A DNA stretch of 64,000 bases. It comes from Guadua angustifolia. Lineage: Eukaryota > Streptophyta > Magnoliopsida > Poales > Poaceae. The notes beneath the pieces are model-generated. The model worked only from the letters and a program-made list of their open reading frames with translations. It made no database searches and was not told the origin of the DNA. Location of the stretch: the NCBI GenBank assembly GCA_036346375.1, contig CM070504.1, forward strand, positions 9,421,890 through 9,485,889. Direction: 5' to 3'. Both the position numbers and the translations under genes were made by a program. Below, piece after piece: positions 32,276 to 43,574 of the stretch (position 1 is the stretch's first letter; the number at the start of each line of letters is the position of its first letter).

Positions 32276-33830
32276 CTACTACTGTAGGGCGGCTGCGGTA
32301 GGGAAAGTGGTTGCTCTCGCGGCATTGGCCAGAACTGCGACTACCAGTGTACGCTACGTACGTCTCTTAAGCATATTGTGCAACACTGTGCTCAGCGAAA
32401 GGTCAACGGAACCCGTTACACTGAGAGTTTCACTGGGGCTCCTCTCATAAATCAAAACCGCTTGTATATGGACGTGCATGTACCAATCGAACCGTCCATT
32501 CCCACTTTGAGACTTGTGCTACTAAGTCCCCCGTCTCTCGGCTGGGGGAGACAGAACACAAGGAGCCAAACGGTGGAGCTGCTCAGGATTCAAGAGCGAA
32601 GGACAGAGGGAGAGTAACCAGCATGAATCTCAAAATGAAATATAGACGATGACATTGATACATAGGTGTCCGTGTACAAGAGGAAAACCATACTGTTTTT
32701 TTTTTTAAGTACCGGGCACTCCTCAACCGGCGTCCTGTTCGTCTGGGGCAACGGCGCGGTTCCGTTCTCGCAGTCTTACACCGTCAAGACATTGATACGG
32801 ATAGGTATAGTTGCACGTGCAGTCGACAAGAGACTACAAAGCAGTCTTACACCGTCAAGACTATTCGGTTTAGGCGACAAATGGTTCGGACCGATCAAAA
32901 CCAATCAGATACAGTGCTTGATACAGAAGCAAAATCGATACTGTGTTTTTGAATAATAATTTGAAAGATCTGCGCTATTATTTTTTAATCTAATGGTCTA
33001 TATACACTGTTAAGTTGCAGTTGTAAACCTCTCTTTCCGTACAATTGACAGAAAGCCGGAAGGCCGAGGCCGCGTATCGCGCAGCGCGACCCCAGCAGGC
33101 AACAGCCCATGTTGACAAATCGGAGGAAAAACAATACTCAAAGGGCCATGCGGGCCGGGCTACCAAACCGCCGACGTCCTCCTCCCATCCCGGTGTTTCC
33201 AAATTTCCCTTTCCCATGGGCCACGCCTGGCAATCATCACGCACCGAACTAGCAAACCCACCTGCCGCGCGTTCCCCGAATCCCGAAACCCTCGAGGCCT
33301 CGATTCCCCTGGCCGTCAGCGCCCAGCTCCCCTCCGGAGTCCGGAGCGGGCGGCGGAGCGAGATACCAGGGATTTTTTAAATGTGACAGTTGAGAGGTTG
33401 ATTCTTTAAAAATTAAAATTTAAAAATACATATAAAATGGATTATGAATTCTACTGTATATGGGTAGGATGGATTGTGAGAATCGGTTTTAGAATTAGAC
33501 TATTTATTTTTTATTCTGCTTTTAAGACCAGAATCTAGAATTAAAAGCTAAATCAAAAGGGTCCTAAGACATACGACGGTTGTTCGATGGTCGCGTGGTA
33601 ACTGCAAGTTGCAGCCTAGCACAACTTCCTTTAGACCTTTACAATAGTGCTTGACACTACTACTTAAGGTAACAATGAAAAAAGTCGATGCGAACTCGGC
33701 GAAGATCCAAGGCAAGTGCAGACAAGAGCCGCTGCCGCTGCTACTTGGGTGTTGCCAACTTCCTCACACGTAACGGGCTCATTGTATGGGAATCAACATG
33801 ACGTTCCAGCAAAGATCCAAGCGAAGTGCG
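32276..33830. other. Unassigned stretch with small repeats
   Basis: A 21 bp word, GCAGTCTTACACCGTCAAG plus AC, occurs at 32770 and again at 32841. At about 33370-33565 sits a decayed MITE of the same family as 50797-51014 (shared TATATGGGTAGGATGGATTG and GAATCTAGAATTAAAAGCTAA). No supported gene. Confidence 0.4.
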
Positions 33831-34285
33831 TAGGGGTGGCAATTGTACCGCGGATTCGGGTATCTGCGGGTTTTGCACCTGATCGGATCGGGTTCGGGTT
33901 TTAATTTTTACCCGCGGGTTCTTCGGGTCAGATTCGGGTTTTAATTTTCATCCACGGGTACCCGATGGATACCCGAAATACGCATATACCCATCAGGTAC
34001 CCGTCGGGTTTGGGGTCGGGTTTCGGGTACCCATCGGGTTTGACTCGGGTTTTTTGGTTTGGGTTTCTTGTCGGGTCGGGTTTTGCAAAGCCCACACCCG
34101 TCCCAATCTATTGCCACCTGTATTATACAAACCCGTCGGATTTCGGGTACCCGCTGGGTTCGGGTTCGGGTATAGGTTTTTACCCGATATGGTATTCGAG
34201 TTCGGATCGGGTTTTTTTAATTCGGGTTTCGGGTCGGGTCAGGTTTTGTAAAACCCGTACCCAACCCGACCCGTTGCCATCTCTA
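33831..34285. mobile_element. hAT-type MITE with CGGGT-rich core
   Basis: Ends TAGGGGTGGCAAT and GTTGCCATCTCTA form the terminal inverted pair known from grass hAT MITEs. GAAGTGCG (33823-33830) and GAAGTGCA (34286-34293) are the 8 bp target duplication with one change. The core repeats TCGGGTTTCGGGT words in both orientations. Confidence 0.85.
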
Positions 34286-34592
34286 GAAGTGCATGGGCAA
34301 CGACAACTGCTACTGTTTGGGGGTTGCCACCTTCCCATGTAACTGGATCATCGCACGGGACGGAGCTGAAGCAGCTACTTTCGAAGTAACAGAAAGAAAA
34401 GCAACTACTCGAGTGGGGGAGTCAGAGTCGAAAAGAGAATTCCTCGCTTCTTTAATTGAATCATCGCACGGGACGGGCATAAAACGTACCGTCGGTTTGT
34501 CACCAATGTTAGTAACGAAGAAACACACGCCCACCTCAAGAAACATAGAGAAATATTCGAGAGACTAGAGGAACTCTACCCATGTTCGATAC

Positions 34593-34727
34593 CAGGGGCG
34601 GAGCCAGCCGGACCCAAAGCCTCGGACCCAGACCATTTACATGGGCCAGACCTTTGCTTATTAGTAGGGTTTTGTTGCCAGGCCTCGGGCCCAGACTTAA
34701 ATGACCCGAGGTCTAGCTCTGCTCCTG
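34593..34727. mobile_element. Short hAT-type MITE
   Basis: 135 bp, starting CAGGGGCGGAGCC and ending AGCTCTGCTCCTG. Flanked by TTCGATAC (34585-34592) and TTTGATAC (34728-34735), an 8 bp duplication with one mismatch. Confidence 0.8.
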
Positions 34728-35927
34728 TTTGATACTGATTTGACGTGGTCGTGAAAAATGTCGGAAAGATTTAATACCATGGTTCTGTTCGGTTTCAATA
34801 CTATATGCGATTGTAGTGTTTCACTAAATTGACCAGACATGCATGCAGCTCGTATTGAGCCATTGGCCGTAGGGTCAAACGATGAGCATTGGATTTTGAC
34901 TTAAAACGTATTCTCTCTGTTTTTAAATAGATATCATTTTAAAATATTGTATGTTTACCAAAGCACATATATAAAAAACTACATTACTCTACTTTTTTAG
35001 TTCACTTACTGTTCTTTTGATGATATATTTTATCCTAGTCCATAGTAAATGTCATTAAAAATGGTTAAAGAGAAGGGATATGTAAGGAAAAAATTGTATA
35101 AAGTCGCATTAAAATTGTAGAATGACGTATATTTATAAATAAATTTTGAAAACTAGAATTAATATGTATTTAAGAATGGAGAGAGTAATTGCGTTGTTCA
35201 AAACAGAACATGAACAAAACAAGACTTAAACCGAGTTGGTGGGCTGCGACGTACACCTTGTGGCGGCGACGTTTCTCTGACGAAGTTCTCCACCTAGCTT
35301 AATTTAGGTAAGCTTTTGGAGATCACTGGTTTTTCTTACGAGGATTAAGCCGCCAAAAGTGAACGGGGCCGTCTCCCATACTGCACAAGTCCTGCGTGTC
35401 CCCGGCCGGCTGAGAAGGCTCCACCTCCACGTCTCTGACCAAACAATTCCTGTTTCCCACGAGCAAAACTTTTTATGTTCCTGCGCTGGCATCGCTGCCA
35501 CTGTTAAATCACAACTAAGTAGTACTATGCATCACCAGTTACACAATGATCAAGCTGATAATAATCCACACCATCGCCATGTTATGTTGCCATGCATCTG
35601 CTATCAATGAGAGAACAGGACACCGGGCGTGCATGCATAGACTCTCTTTAGTAGAGTTCTAGATTTTAACTTCACATCGGATCTGAAATTTATAGGTTAA
35701 AATAAAGTAAATTAAGTTTATATTTTTAGTTTAAAATATAAATAAGATGACTTACCTAAACACTACTAATATACTCACAGCTCTAACTCCACGGATCTGA
35801 TTAAATTAGAATACCTAACTCTATCAGATTCACGAATCTAGTAGGTCTAGAACTATACCAAACACAGCCATAGTAGTCACTAGTCACTGGCCAGTTAATC
35901 ACAGTACCACTACAACATTAGTGGTCT
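34728..35927. other. Unassigned AT-rich intergenic stretch
   Basis: No gene recognised. Stowaway- or Tourist-like AT words occur at 34920-35200, but no clear ends were found. Confidence 0.35.
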
Positions 35928-36020
35928 CTACTGTTAGGATGTATCTAAATCAAACTTCTGCTGTATTTCTGAAAATCTTCTTTAATGCAAGGCAAAGTTT
36001 CTGCCATTTTCTTTAAAAAA
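35928..36020 (+). mobile_element. Very short LINE 3' end with 14 bp target duplication
   Basis: A 93 bp tail with TTTAATGCAAGGCAAAG and a terminal A tract matches the end of the LINE at 23500-24448. AACATTAGTGGTCT (35914-35927) and AACATTGGTGGTCT (36021-36034) flank it, a 14 bp duplication with one mismatch. Confidence 0.8.
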
Positions 36021-36175
36021 AACATTGGTGGTCTGCTAAAACCAGCGCTAAATTAAAGCTAGACCGGTGACCATGCATCACTTCTTTTTTCACATCCCGC
36101 CGCCCGCCGTTCCACTAATCCGACCGTTTCACCGACGACCTTAATTACACTCGCGCACAAGAAGTCAACAGCAGC

Positions 36176-36183
36176 TATATATA
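36176..36183 (+). promoter_or_regulatory. TATA box of the HHP gene
   Basis: TATATATA within CAGCTATATATACG. A start about 30 bp downstream lies after the in-frame ATG at 36203, which supports the ATG at 36281 as the first codon. Confidence 0.6.
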
Positions 36184-36280
36184 CGTACCCCAGAAACCAA
36201 TCATGCAAACCGCACTCCATTTCCCTCGATCTCAAGTCAGACAACTGCACCGCACAAGAACCTATCCTGAGCAAGCTCAA

Positions 36281-37542
36281 ATGGCTTCCACAGTGACACT
36301 GGAGAAGACGACCACCATCCGGAGCGACGACGTCGACGTCGTCCGTGCCGCCGTCGTATCGCCAACGGTGAAGACTCCCCTCCTGGATGGAAGAAAGGGC
36401 AGCGGCGGCGACGGAGGAGCGAAGCGGTGCTGCGTGCACAAGCAGTACGAGCTCGTCAGCTACGACGCGCTCCCGGCCTTCCTCAAGCACAACGAGTTCA
36501 TCCTCGACTACTACCGCAGCGAGTGGCCCATCAAGCAAGCGCTCCTCAGCGCCTTCGCCGTCCACAACGAGACCATCAACGTCTGGACGTAAGAGCTTTT
36601 TTTGAGCACGAGTCGACCAACTTGTGCGACATAACCGCAACACCAATTAAGTATAGAGAATTGCTAGACATTCCCTAATACGCTGTAACTGACGAGCGTT
36701 TTCTTTCCCACCGCCAGGCATTTGATCGGCTACTTCGTGTTCCTCGCGCTCACCGTGCACGCCGCCTCGATGGTTCCCATGGAAACCAGCGTGTCTCACT
36801 CGGCAACATCCACAGGCCTGGCCAACAAAACTGGCAACCCCATGGTACTGATGAGCTATGGCACCAACGGGGCGGTCGTGGCAATGCAGGCGCTGCGCAA
36901 CGTGTCCATCGAACCGGAGCTCGCCGCGGCGGCGGGCCACCGGGTCGCGCGTTGGCCGTTCTACGCGTACCTCTGCGGCGCCATGTTCTGCCTGCTGATG
37001 AGCAGCGCGTGCCACTTGCTGGCCTGCCACTCGGAGCACGCCAGCTACGTGCTGCTCCGCCTTGACTACGCCGGCATCACTGGCCTCATCGTCACCTCCT
37101 TCTACCCGCTCGTCTACTACACCTTCCTCTGCGACCCCTTCTTCCAGACGCTCTACCTCGGCTTTATCACCGTCTTCGGCGCAGCCGCGGTGGCCGTCTC
37201 GCTGCTGCCGGTCTTCGAGGCGCCCGAGCTGCGGTGGGCGCGCGCTGGGCTGTTCGCGTGCATGGGCATGTCCGGCCTCGTTCCCATCGTGCACAAGATG
37301 CTCGTGTTCGGGGGCGCCCGGAGGCGGTGCTCACCACGGGCTACGAGATGGCCATGGGGGCGTTCTACCTGGCCGGCGTGGTGGTGTACGCCACGAGGGT
37401 GCCGGAGCGGTGGATGCCGGGGAGGTTTGACCTCGCCGGGCACAGCCACCAGCTGTTCCACGTGCTCGTCATCGCCGGCGCGTACGCGCACTACCTGGCC
37501 GGCCTGGTCTACTTGAGCTGGAGGGACATGGACGGGTGCTGA
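36281..37542 (+). CDS. HHP: Heptahelical transmembrane protein (PAQR/AdipoR-like HHP), one frameshift
   Basis: Exon 1 is 36281-36588 and exon 2 is 36718-37542, joined by a GT-AG intron inside the conserved NVWTHL block. The three PAQR motifs are present: HNETINVWTHLIGYF (Glu...Asn...His), SSACHLLACHS, and HSHQLFHVLVIAGAYAH. Their His residues bind zinc in the family. Seven hydrophobic segments follow from exon 2 onward. Near 37309-37325 one base is missing relative to the expected frame (VFGG... then PEAVLTTGYEMAMG in the next frame), so a literal translation misreads the last two helices. The true protein would be about 377 aa. Plant HHPs are linked to sugar, ABA, cold and osmotic responses. 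Either the base is an assembly error or the gene is newly broken. Confidence 0.85.
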
Positions 37543-38968
37543 GTGCTGACTGCTGAGGGGGTTCGAGGACGGCGCGCGAAGTTGTAGAAATTGGACTGGC
37601 TCTACTGTTCGCTGGCTCGGCATTGATTTCTTCTTTCGTTCTTGTTTAGCTATCATTGTGTTTTACGGAAGTGAACATACATGTACGATCACATGAAATG
37701 TAATCTGAACAGTTAAAAATCTATTTTGGTGTGAAAAAACTCACTAACGAGGAAAAAACTACAAATGATAATTCACTATTCTGTTCAATATATATATATA
37801 TACATAAGAGTGGCTTATATAGCCAAAAGTGTTTAAACTGTACTAGATTCGGACCCCTATTTGGATATTGAGCATATATTAACATACCTATTTGTATATT
37901 TAAGTTATCTCTAACAAATCTTTCCTTAACTCAAAATTCATAATGAAATTGCTCAATTTTGCTTCATAAGAAGCGTTTGGATTAGACTGTTATAATCTTT
38001 TTTTTCCAGATAAGTCTTTTGGACTTTCAATACACCTTGATATTCATAGTGCTTTCTTTGCTTCATGAGAAGTATTTGACAAAAAACTGTTTAGTCTTTC
38101 TTACCCTTTCGGGTTTTCCAGATACAATTTTATAATGGATTTTTAGCTAAGGAAAGGTTTGTTAGATATAACTCAAATTTCCTTTTGACAAGCTAGACAT
38201 TTAGATCGAACTTGAATTATGAACGGATGTTCCATAAATTGTTTAGCACAAAGATGAAACAATAATCGTCCTAGTGCTCAGCTTTAGCATGTGGCCACCA
38301 TTTTAGTGCAGCAAACCCTCTTTCATTCAGGCGTGCAATAATGACCGCTTAATTACTCTCTTTAGTTATAAATAATTTTTATTTTAGATATCGATACAGT
38401 CCTTAAACTCAACTTTTATAGCTAATTTTTATTGTAATATATTTTAAAAATTAAATAAAATTATAATATTATAAAAATATGTTTCGGGACAAATCTACCT
38501 ATACGATTTTTACACATCTAATCTAAATATTTAAAAAGGACATCGATAATTAAAGTTTTAAAAGTGGGAACGTGGCTTGGACTTCGCTGAACGATATAGA
38601 AGAAGTCAATCGATGCGCGCGCACTTTTCTTTCTGTCGCAACGAGGCGTGTGGTGCGGGTTGCGCCGGCCGGCGATCGCGACGAGCTGGTTTCCAGCCGG
38701 AGACTGTAAGCGCTGTGCTTCGTAGTGGCGTCGTCAAAATGTCAAGATTGTGATTCTGAGGTCTGAGCCGAGTCAATTTCGAGGCACTGCAGAACGGTGA
38801 GAAGATGAAATGGGAATGATTCAAAGGGCTGCAAGAATTTGGAGAGTAGCAGCAGCTCCGTGATGTTTGCGTGCCCTGGTTAATTGTCGCTACAGAAAAT
38901 ACGAGCGCCGGCCTGCAGAAACTGCTCCAGTCTAGAAAACGTGTGCTAATTGTCCGTGACATCTCTAA
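37543..38968. other. Intergenic DNA after the HHP gene
   Basis: About the first 170 bp are probable 3' UTR. A (TA)n run lies at 37788-37802. At about 37900-38190 words such as AAGAAGTATTTGAC, GATTGCTCAATTTTG and AACTCAAAATTC recur in both orientations, like an old MITE. No gene. Confidence 0.4.
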
Positions 38969-41655
38969 GGTTATCCCAACAGTATTATCTAAATCTGAAT
39001 TCTATATTTCCATATATAGAATTCACTAAAAAAATTCATTTCCTATATCTTTTCCCTCTTCAACAGGATTCCCTAAATCCCACGCTTAGGTTTTCTCTCT
39101 CAACTATATTATAATGATATTTCATAACACATTATATGAACAATATTTATTTTTTAGCAGGGTAATTCGAATGGTTGTTTTTAAATACGGAAATTTAAAA
39201 TTTATTCTCGCAGGAATTTAAAATTCGAATAGCTATTTTTAAATATGAAAATTTGAAATTTAAAATTTGAAAGTTGAAGCTAGAACGCTCTATGATTTAC
39301 ATCACTAAGCTGCTATCATTAACTTACCATGTGTTTAACTGTCAACAAGATGTAGCAGAGGTAGTCATCAAAATATCACAGGCTCACAACAATTCATAGT
39401 TAACAGTCCATAACCTAAAGACTTATGAACAAACTGAATGACCGAAGCAAGCTCTGCAAGCTTATGTAGTATTGTTTTTGTGGCTCAGTACAGCGACTTA
39501 GATCAATGCCCATAATTCTCTCCTCCTCGACCATTTTCTTGAGTTTAAGTTCATTTTTCATTAATTCAAACCTCTCCTTTTCTTGCTCAATCTGTATTTG
39601 TTCTTGTGCATACAGCCGTTCATATCGCTCATCTTTTTTCCTCTCTTTTATAATCTCAAGCTTCCTCTTTTCCTTTCTAAAATTTTCTAATACTTCCATA
39701 TAAAGATTTATTGTTGGAGCAACTTCTTTACCTCAACGTAATTGTTGTTTCACCGCTGAGGAAAATCAGAAAAGTTCTCAATACAAATCAAGTTATTGAC
39801 CTAATGTAAAACAGAGACAATTAGCAAAATGTAAAATGCCCACTTTTTTAACATTGAGCTTCACAATTCAAATACACATAACTGTAGCAATTACCTCAAT
39901 TGTCAGTTTTACCTCCTAGTTCATTGATCCACGGCACCTAAACAACCAGTACATAGTTAGCAAGAGAAGGTAGAGTAAAATAGAAATAATATGACCAGTA
40001 GCACAAAACTATTGTATCAAAGAACAGAAACATCTATAGCAGAGTAAAACAAAATTAACCTCAACAGTAGCATGAAAGTATTGCATAAGATGAATAAAAA
40101 TATGAACTCATTGTATACGCCACTCCCAAGTTTCAAAATATTGTATTGTGAGGCAACATCTACAAACTTGTCCCGAAACAAACATATAAAATGGACCACT
40201 AATAAGCAAATCCATGAGAAAAACTAGTCATTTAATTTAATAAAATAAGATTTCACATGTATGTACATCAGAGTTTCAAATATTAGCGGCTAATCCCTGT
40301 AAGTATCAGGAACACAGTAGCTCCCAGCGAGAATGCCACTTTCTTTTCTTTGTTTGTTGAACTTTTCTACTTTTTTCACAACATACACAAACTTTGAAAT
40401 TACAACTGCCACATAGGACACTGCCATCATAACAAGACATAAAATTACAGAATCAAGGGTAATTTTAACAAATCTCTCAGCAAATGAAAACCAAGATAGG
40501 TAAATGAATATTCTGACAGAGGAATTCCTTCTTTACCATCAGGATAAGTTTTATCAATGAACACTAATAGAGGAATTCCTTCTTTTCCACCAGAAACTAA
40601 AACATTTGTAGTGTGGTCACACTGACAGGAATTCCTTCTTTACCACCAGAAACAGCACATTGACTATCACTTCAGTGGACTAGATAATGAATTTGATAAT
40701 GATGATTACAGCTCTTACCAGAGCAATCATAGTGACAGCAGTCAGTTGAGTTTTGGCTATGAAATAAATGACAGGGATAAGAGCTTTCCTTTTCCAGAAC
40801 CTTCTGTGACAATATAAGCATTCGTGAAGAAATATAAGCATTTGTGACAACGTGGTATAGTCAGTGTAATTATGATCAGTCTAAATGATAGTTTGTCTCA
40901 GTTCTTCCTTTAGGGGGAAGAAGCAGGCTTGACACTTAATTGAAATCTATTAGAAAAAAGTTTTCTGAGAATTGCACCAATACAGAAATGCATACTTCAT
41001 TAAAGAGCAGCATGAAACCATCTAGATTACCATCATGCCCAATCCGATATCAGGTATTCTTACAATCCAATGAAATAGCAGGCACAATCATTAGGGAATA
41101 TCAATCTAGAATGTTCCAGCTTGACACCCTCTACCAACTAGCAATGAATCACAGCATGGCAAGACAACGAGGGGAACCAACCTACTACTTTAATCTACGA
41201 GATTATTTAGAAAATACATCCTTAGGTAAAAGCACTCCACATGACACAGTTGGTATGAAAAAATTGTTAATGTTAGGGTAACAACGGCGACGGGGTCGAG
41301 GACGACAGGGACGATGGCGATGCAGACCGGGTTGACGGTGAAGTCATATGGACCTCTTTCCACGCGAGACGAGCAGCGACCAGGATGAGGACGACGGGGG
41401 CGACAGCGATGCAGACCAAACGCTCGCCTCCTCCAGGATCCAAGCGGGCGCGAGAAGAATCTGCCGTTGGGCTCAATCGCGATGGGGAATGGAACGACGA
41501 AGGGAGAGAGAATCCTGAGATTTCGGGATTCTTTATCCTATCTCTAAAACTAGCGAACGCGATAGGGTATCTGTTGGAGGCTTTGTTTCTGGTACTGTAG
41601 CTTCATGTTCAATATTTTTTGAGGAATAGGGATGAGGAAGCTTATGGAGATGACC
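38969..41655. mobile_element. Decayed PIF/Harbinger element
   Basis: The ends GGTTATCCCAACAG and (reverse) GGTCATCTCCATAAG form an imperfect terminal inverted pair. TAA is found outside both ends (38966-38968 and 41656-41658), the target duplication typical of this superfamily. Inside is a remnant of the MYB/NAM-like accessory ORF; no transposase was recognised. Near 40520-40650 the word GGAATTCCTTCTTT(A/T)CCACCAG occurs three times. The first exon-like, GC-rich block near 41290-41520 is typical of the 5' end of the accessory gene on minus. Confidence 0.65.
39415..39699 (-). pseudogene. Harbinger accessory protein tail (MYB/NAM-associated C-terminal type)
   Basis: A 94-residue frame, strongly charged: ENFRKEKRKLEIIKERKKDE, then KLKKMVEEERIMGIDLSR and EPQKQYYISLQ. 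This coiled, Lys/Glu-rich tail ending in EERIM-IDLS----P-Q--YY-SLQ is typical of proteins encoded next to PIF/Harbinger transposases and related to NAM-associated domains. Upstream parts are not found in frame. Confidence 0.65.
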
Positions 41656-43357
41656 TAACAGTCCAAAATTGACTGCCTACTACTATGAACCGCTTGATAA
41701 GATGTATGCAGACATTAGGCCAGCCCACGTGTCCCGTAACTCAAGCTCGGAGAAATTTCTGGATCTGGCCTGGTGGGCCCATGTATACAGAGAATCTATA
41801 TATCTATTGTTACATATTAAAAGCTTATGGTATGTTTTTAGAGTTCATAAGAAAAAAATGAAGTACATAAAGAAAGAGATAAGTATTATAATAATGAAAT
41901 TAAGATATGATAATACATATGAAAAATATTATGTTACGATACATTTACTATTTTACTATGCAAATATTTGATGAAGAAAATTTTGATCGGACGAGACAGG
42001 TAGTGGGAAACATGATGTGTATATTTTCTCCTATAATATATAATATTGAAATATTATAAATAGAGTTGATCTATTTTCTAAAAAAATAAAACCATATTAT
42101 ATAATCAAATCATTTAAACACGCTTTAAAAACGATACACGCGCATATCTGGGATCATCTCGCTAGTTCGAGGAAAAAAGTAGTACAAGCCTATAGGGCCC
42201 GTGCGCTCCATTACTTGGTCTACAGTCTACACCAATAAAACCGCATCCAGGCTAAGCCCATGGAGGTAAAAGCCTCTCACATAGTCGTCACACAGTCACA
42301 ATCCCAACCAGCTTTGTAATTTCAACTACTGTAACGAACGAAACACCCGGTTTCTCCGGAAGATGCGCGATTCTACTCCCAACGTGTGTTTTCAGACTTT
42401 CAGCTGATCAACGCTTTTCACACCAGCAGTGCCATCCTGTCCAGCTCCGAGACCCCCATTTCAAGCAAATGAAGAAAGCAGCAAGCGACGGGCGTGGGGG
42501 CGTGCCACACCGCGCTCTTGCAGGAAACCCCATCTGAAAAAGGGGGTTTTAACTTGAGCAGCAATCCATTAACGCCGGGAAGAAAACAAGCGGCCAAGCG
42601 GGTACGTCCGCCGTAACGCACAGGATCGCGTCGTTGCGGATCGGGACCATTCGCGTAGCGCCGGGACGGGGTTGTTGCACTAACTCGTTCTTCCCTGCTT
42701 GCTTAGGCTCGCAATTTCTTATCCCCTCTATCCAAACCTTTTTTCTTCTTCGCCCATGTGTTGCTCCCTGCACTCCCGCTGCGCATCATACATAACCCTT
42801 CAAGGAGAAGAAAGTGCAGAAGCGAACCCTTTCTCTTGTCCCATCCACCGTTTTCCAAGGCCTTTTTGCTAGATCAGTCACTGGGTTATACAGTGCAAGA
42901 GAGAGCCAGTGGTGGTGATTGTTATTGTTGCTTGAACGCCAATCCATGGGCCGCTGAGCATGAGCAACGGGACAAGCGCAACATCCCCGGTGGTGACACG
43001 CCCATCTCAACCTACGGATTTCTGGGGTGCTGTAGCAGCCCGCACGCGTGTTCAGAGACTTCTTCGGGCTTTCAGAGCTTGTGTTGCGCGTCAACATTTT
43101 CGAGGGCATGCAGACCTCAGCTGACGATCTGGCGTCCCTAACGGACGACAATTTAATATGGAGACCCAACTGCCTCCTTAAGATGAAAGCAATGAGGTAA
43201 CCACCGCCGGGAAAGAAATACGTGCGCCTCGTGCCGATCAAGAAGGAGGAGGAGGAGGAGATCGGATCGTCGGGGTTGGTTGCTTGCTGCTGTCTCCGGT
43301 TAGAGATGTGCCTGGTGCATGCCTGTACCTGTCAGTGACCAGAATCTGTTTCGCTAA
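41656..43357. other. Unassigned intergenic stretch
   Basis: AT-rich to 42130, then mixed. Open frames around 42760-43240 overlap on both strands without recognised domains. TCGCTAGTT at 42161 resembles a Helitron 3' end but has no convincing hairpin. Confidence 0.35.
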
Positions 43358-43574
43358 GGCCATTCTCAGTTGGAGTTTCATTCTCATTAAATGACATGAC
43401 ACATCATCATGTTTGGTGACATGGCAAGGTAATTATGAAGAGAGAGATAGAGAGAGTTTCATGAGAGGTGAGAGGGTTTCATCTAGATGAAACACGATAT
43501 ACTGTGATTCTGCACAAAAAGGCGATGTGGCACTCTTGGAAACTGGAAAATGAAACTATACATTGAGAATGACC
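43358..43574. mobile_element. Tourist-like MITE, copy 1
   Basis: 217 bp with ends GGCCATTCTCA and TGAGAATGACC, flanked by TAA on both sides (43355-43357, 43575-43577). The core TTTCATCTAGATGAAAC is palindromic. Same family as 45187-45418. Confidence 0.85.

Noticed and set aside
36203..36280. Upstream in-frame ATG as start of the HHP gene
   Set aside because: The TATA at 36176-36183 places transcription start at or after this ATG. The downstream ATG at 36281 fits the family start better.
42100..42170. Possible Helitron 3' end at TCTCGCTAGTT
   Set aside because: No convincing hairpin within 20 bases before it and no matching 5' end nearby apart from 29369, which pairs better with the word near 32243-32275.
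42758..43241. Overlapping frames of 127 and 151 codons
   Set aside because: Opposite strands over the same DNA with no recognised family, signal or splice evidence.
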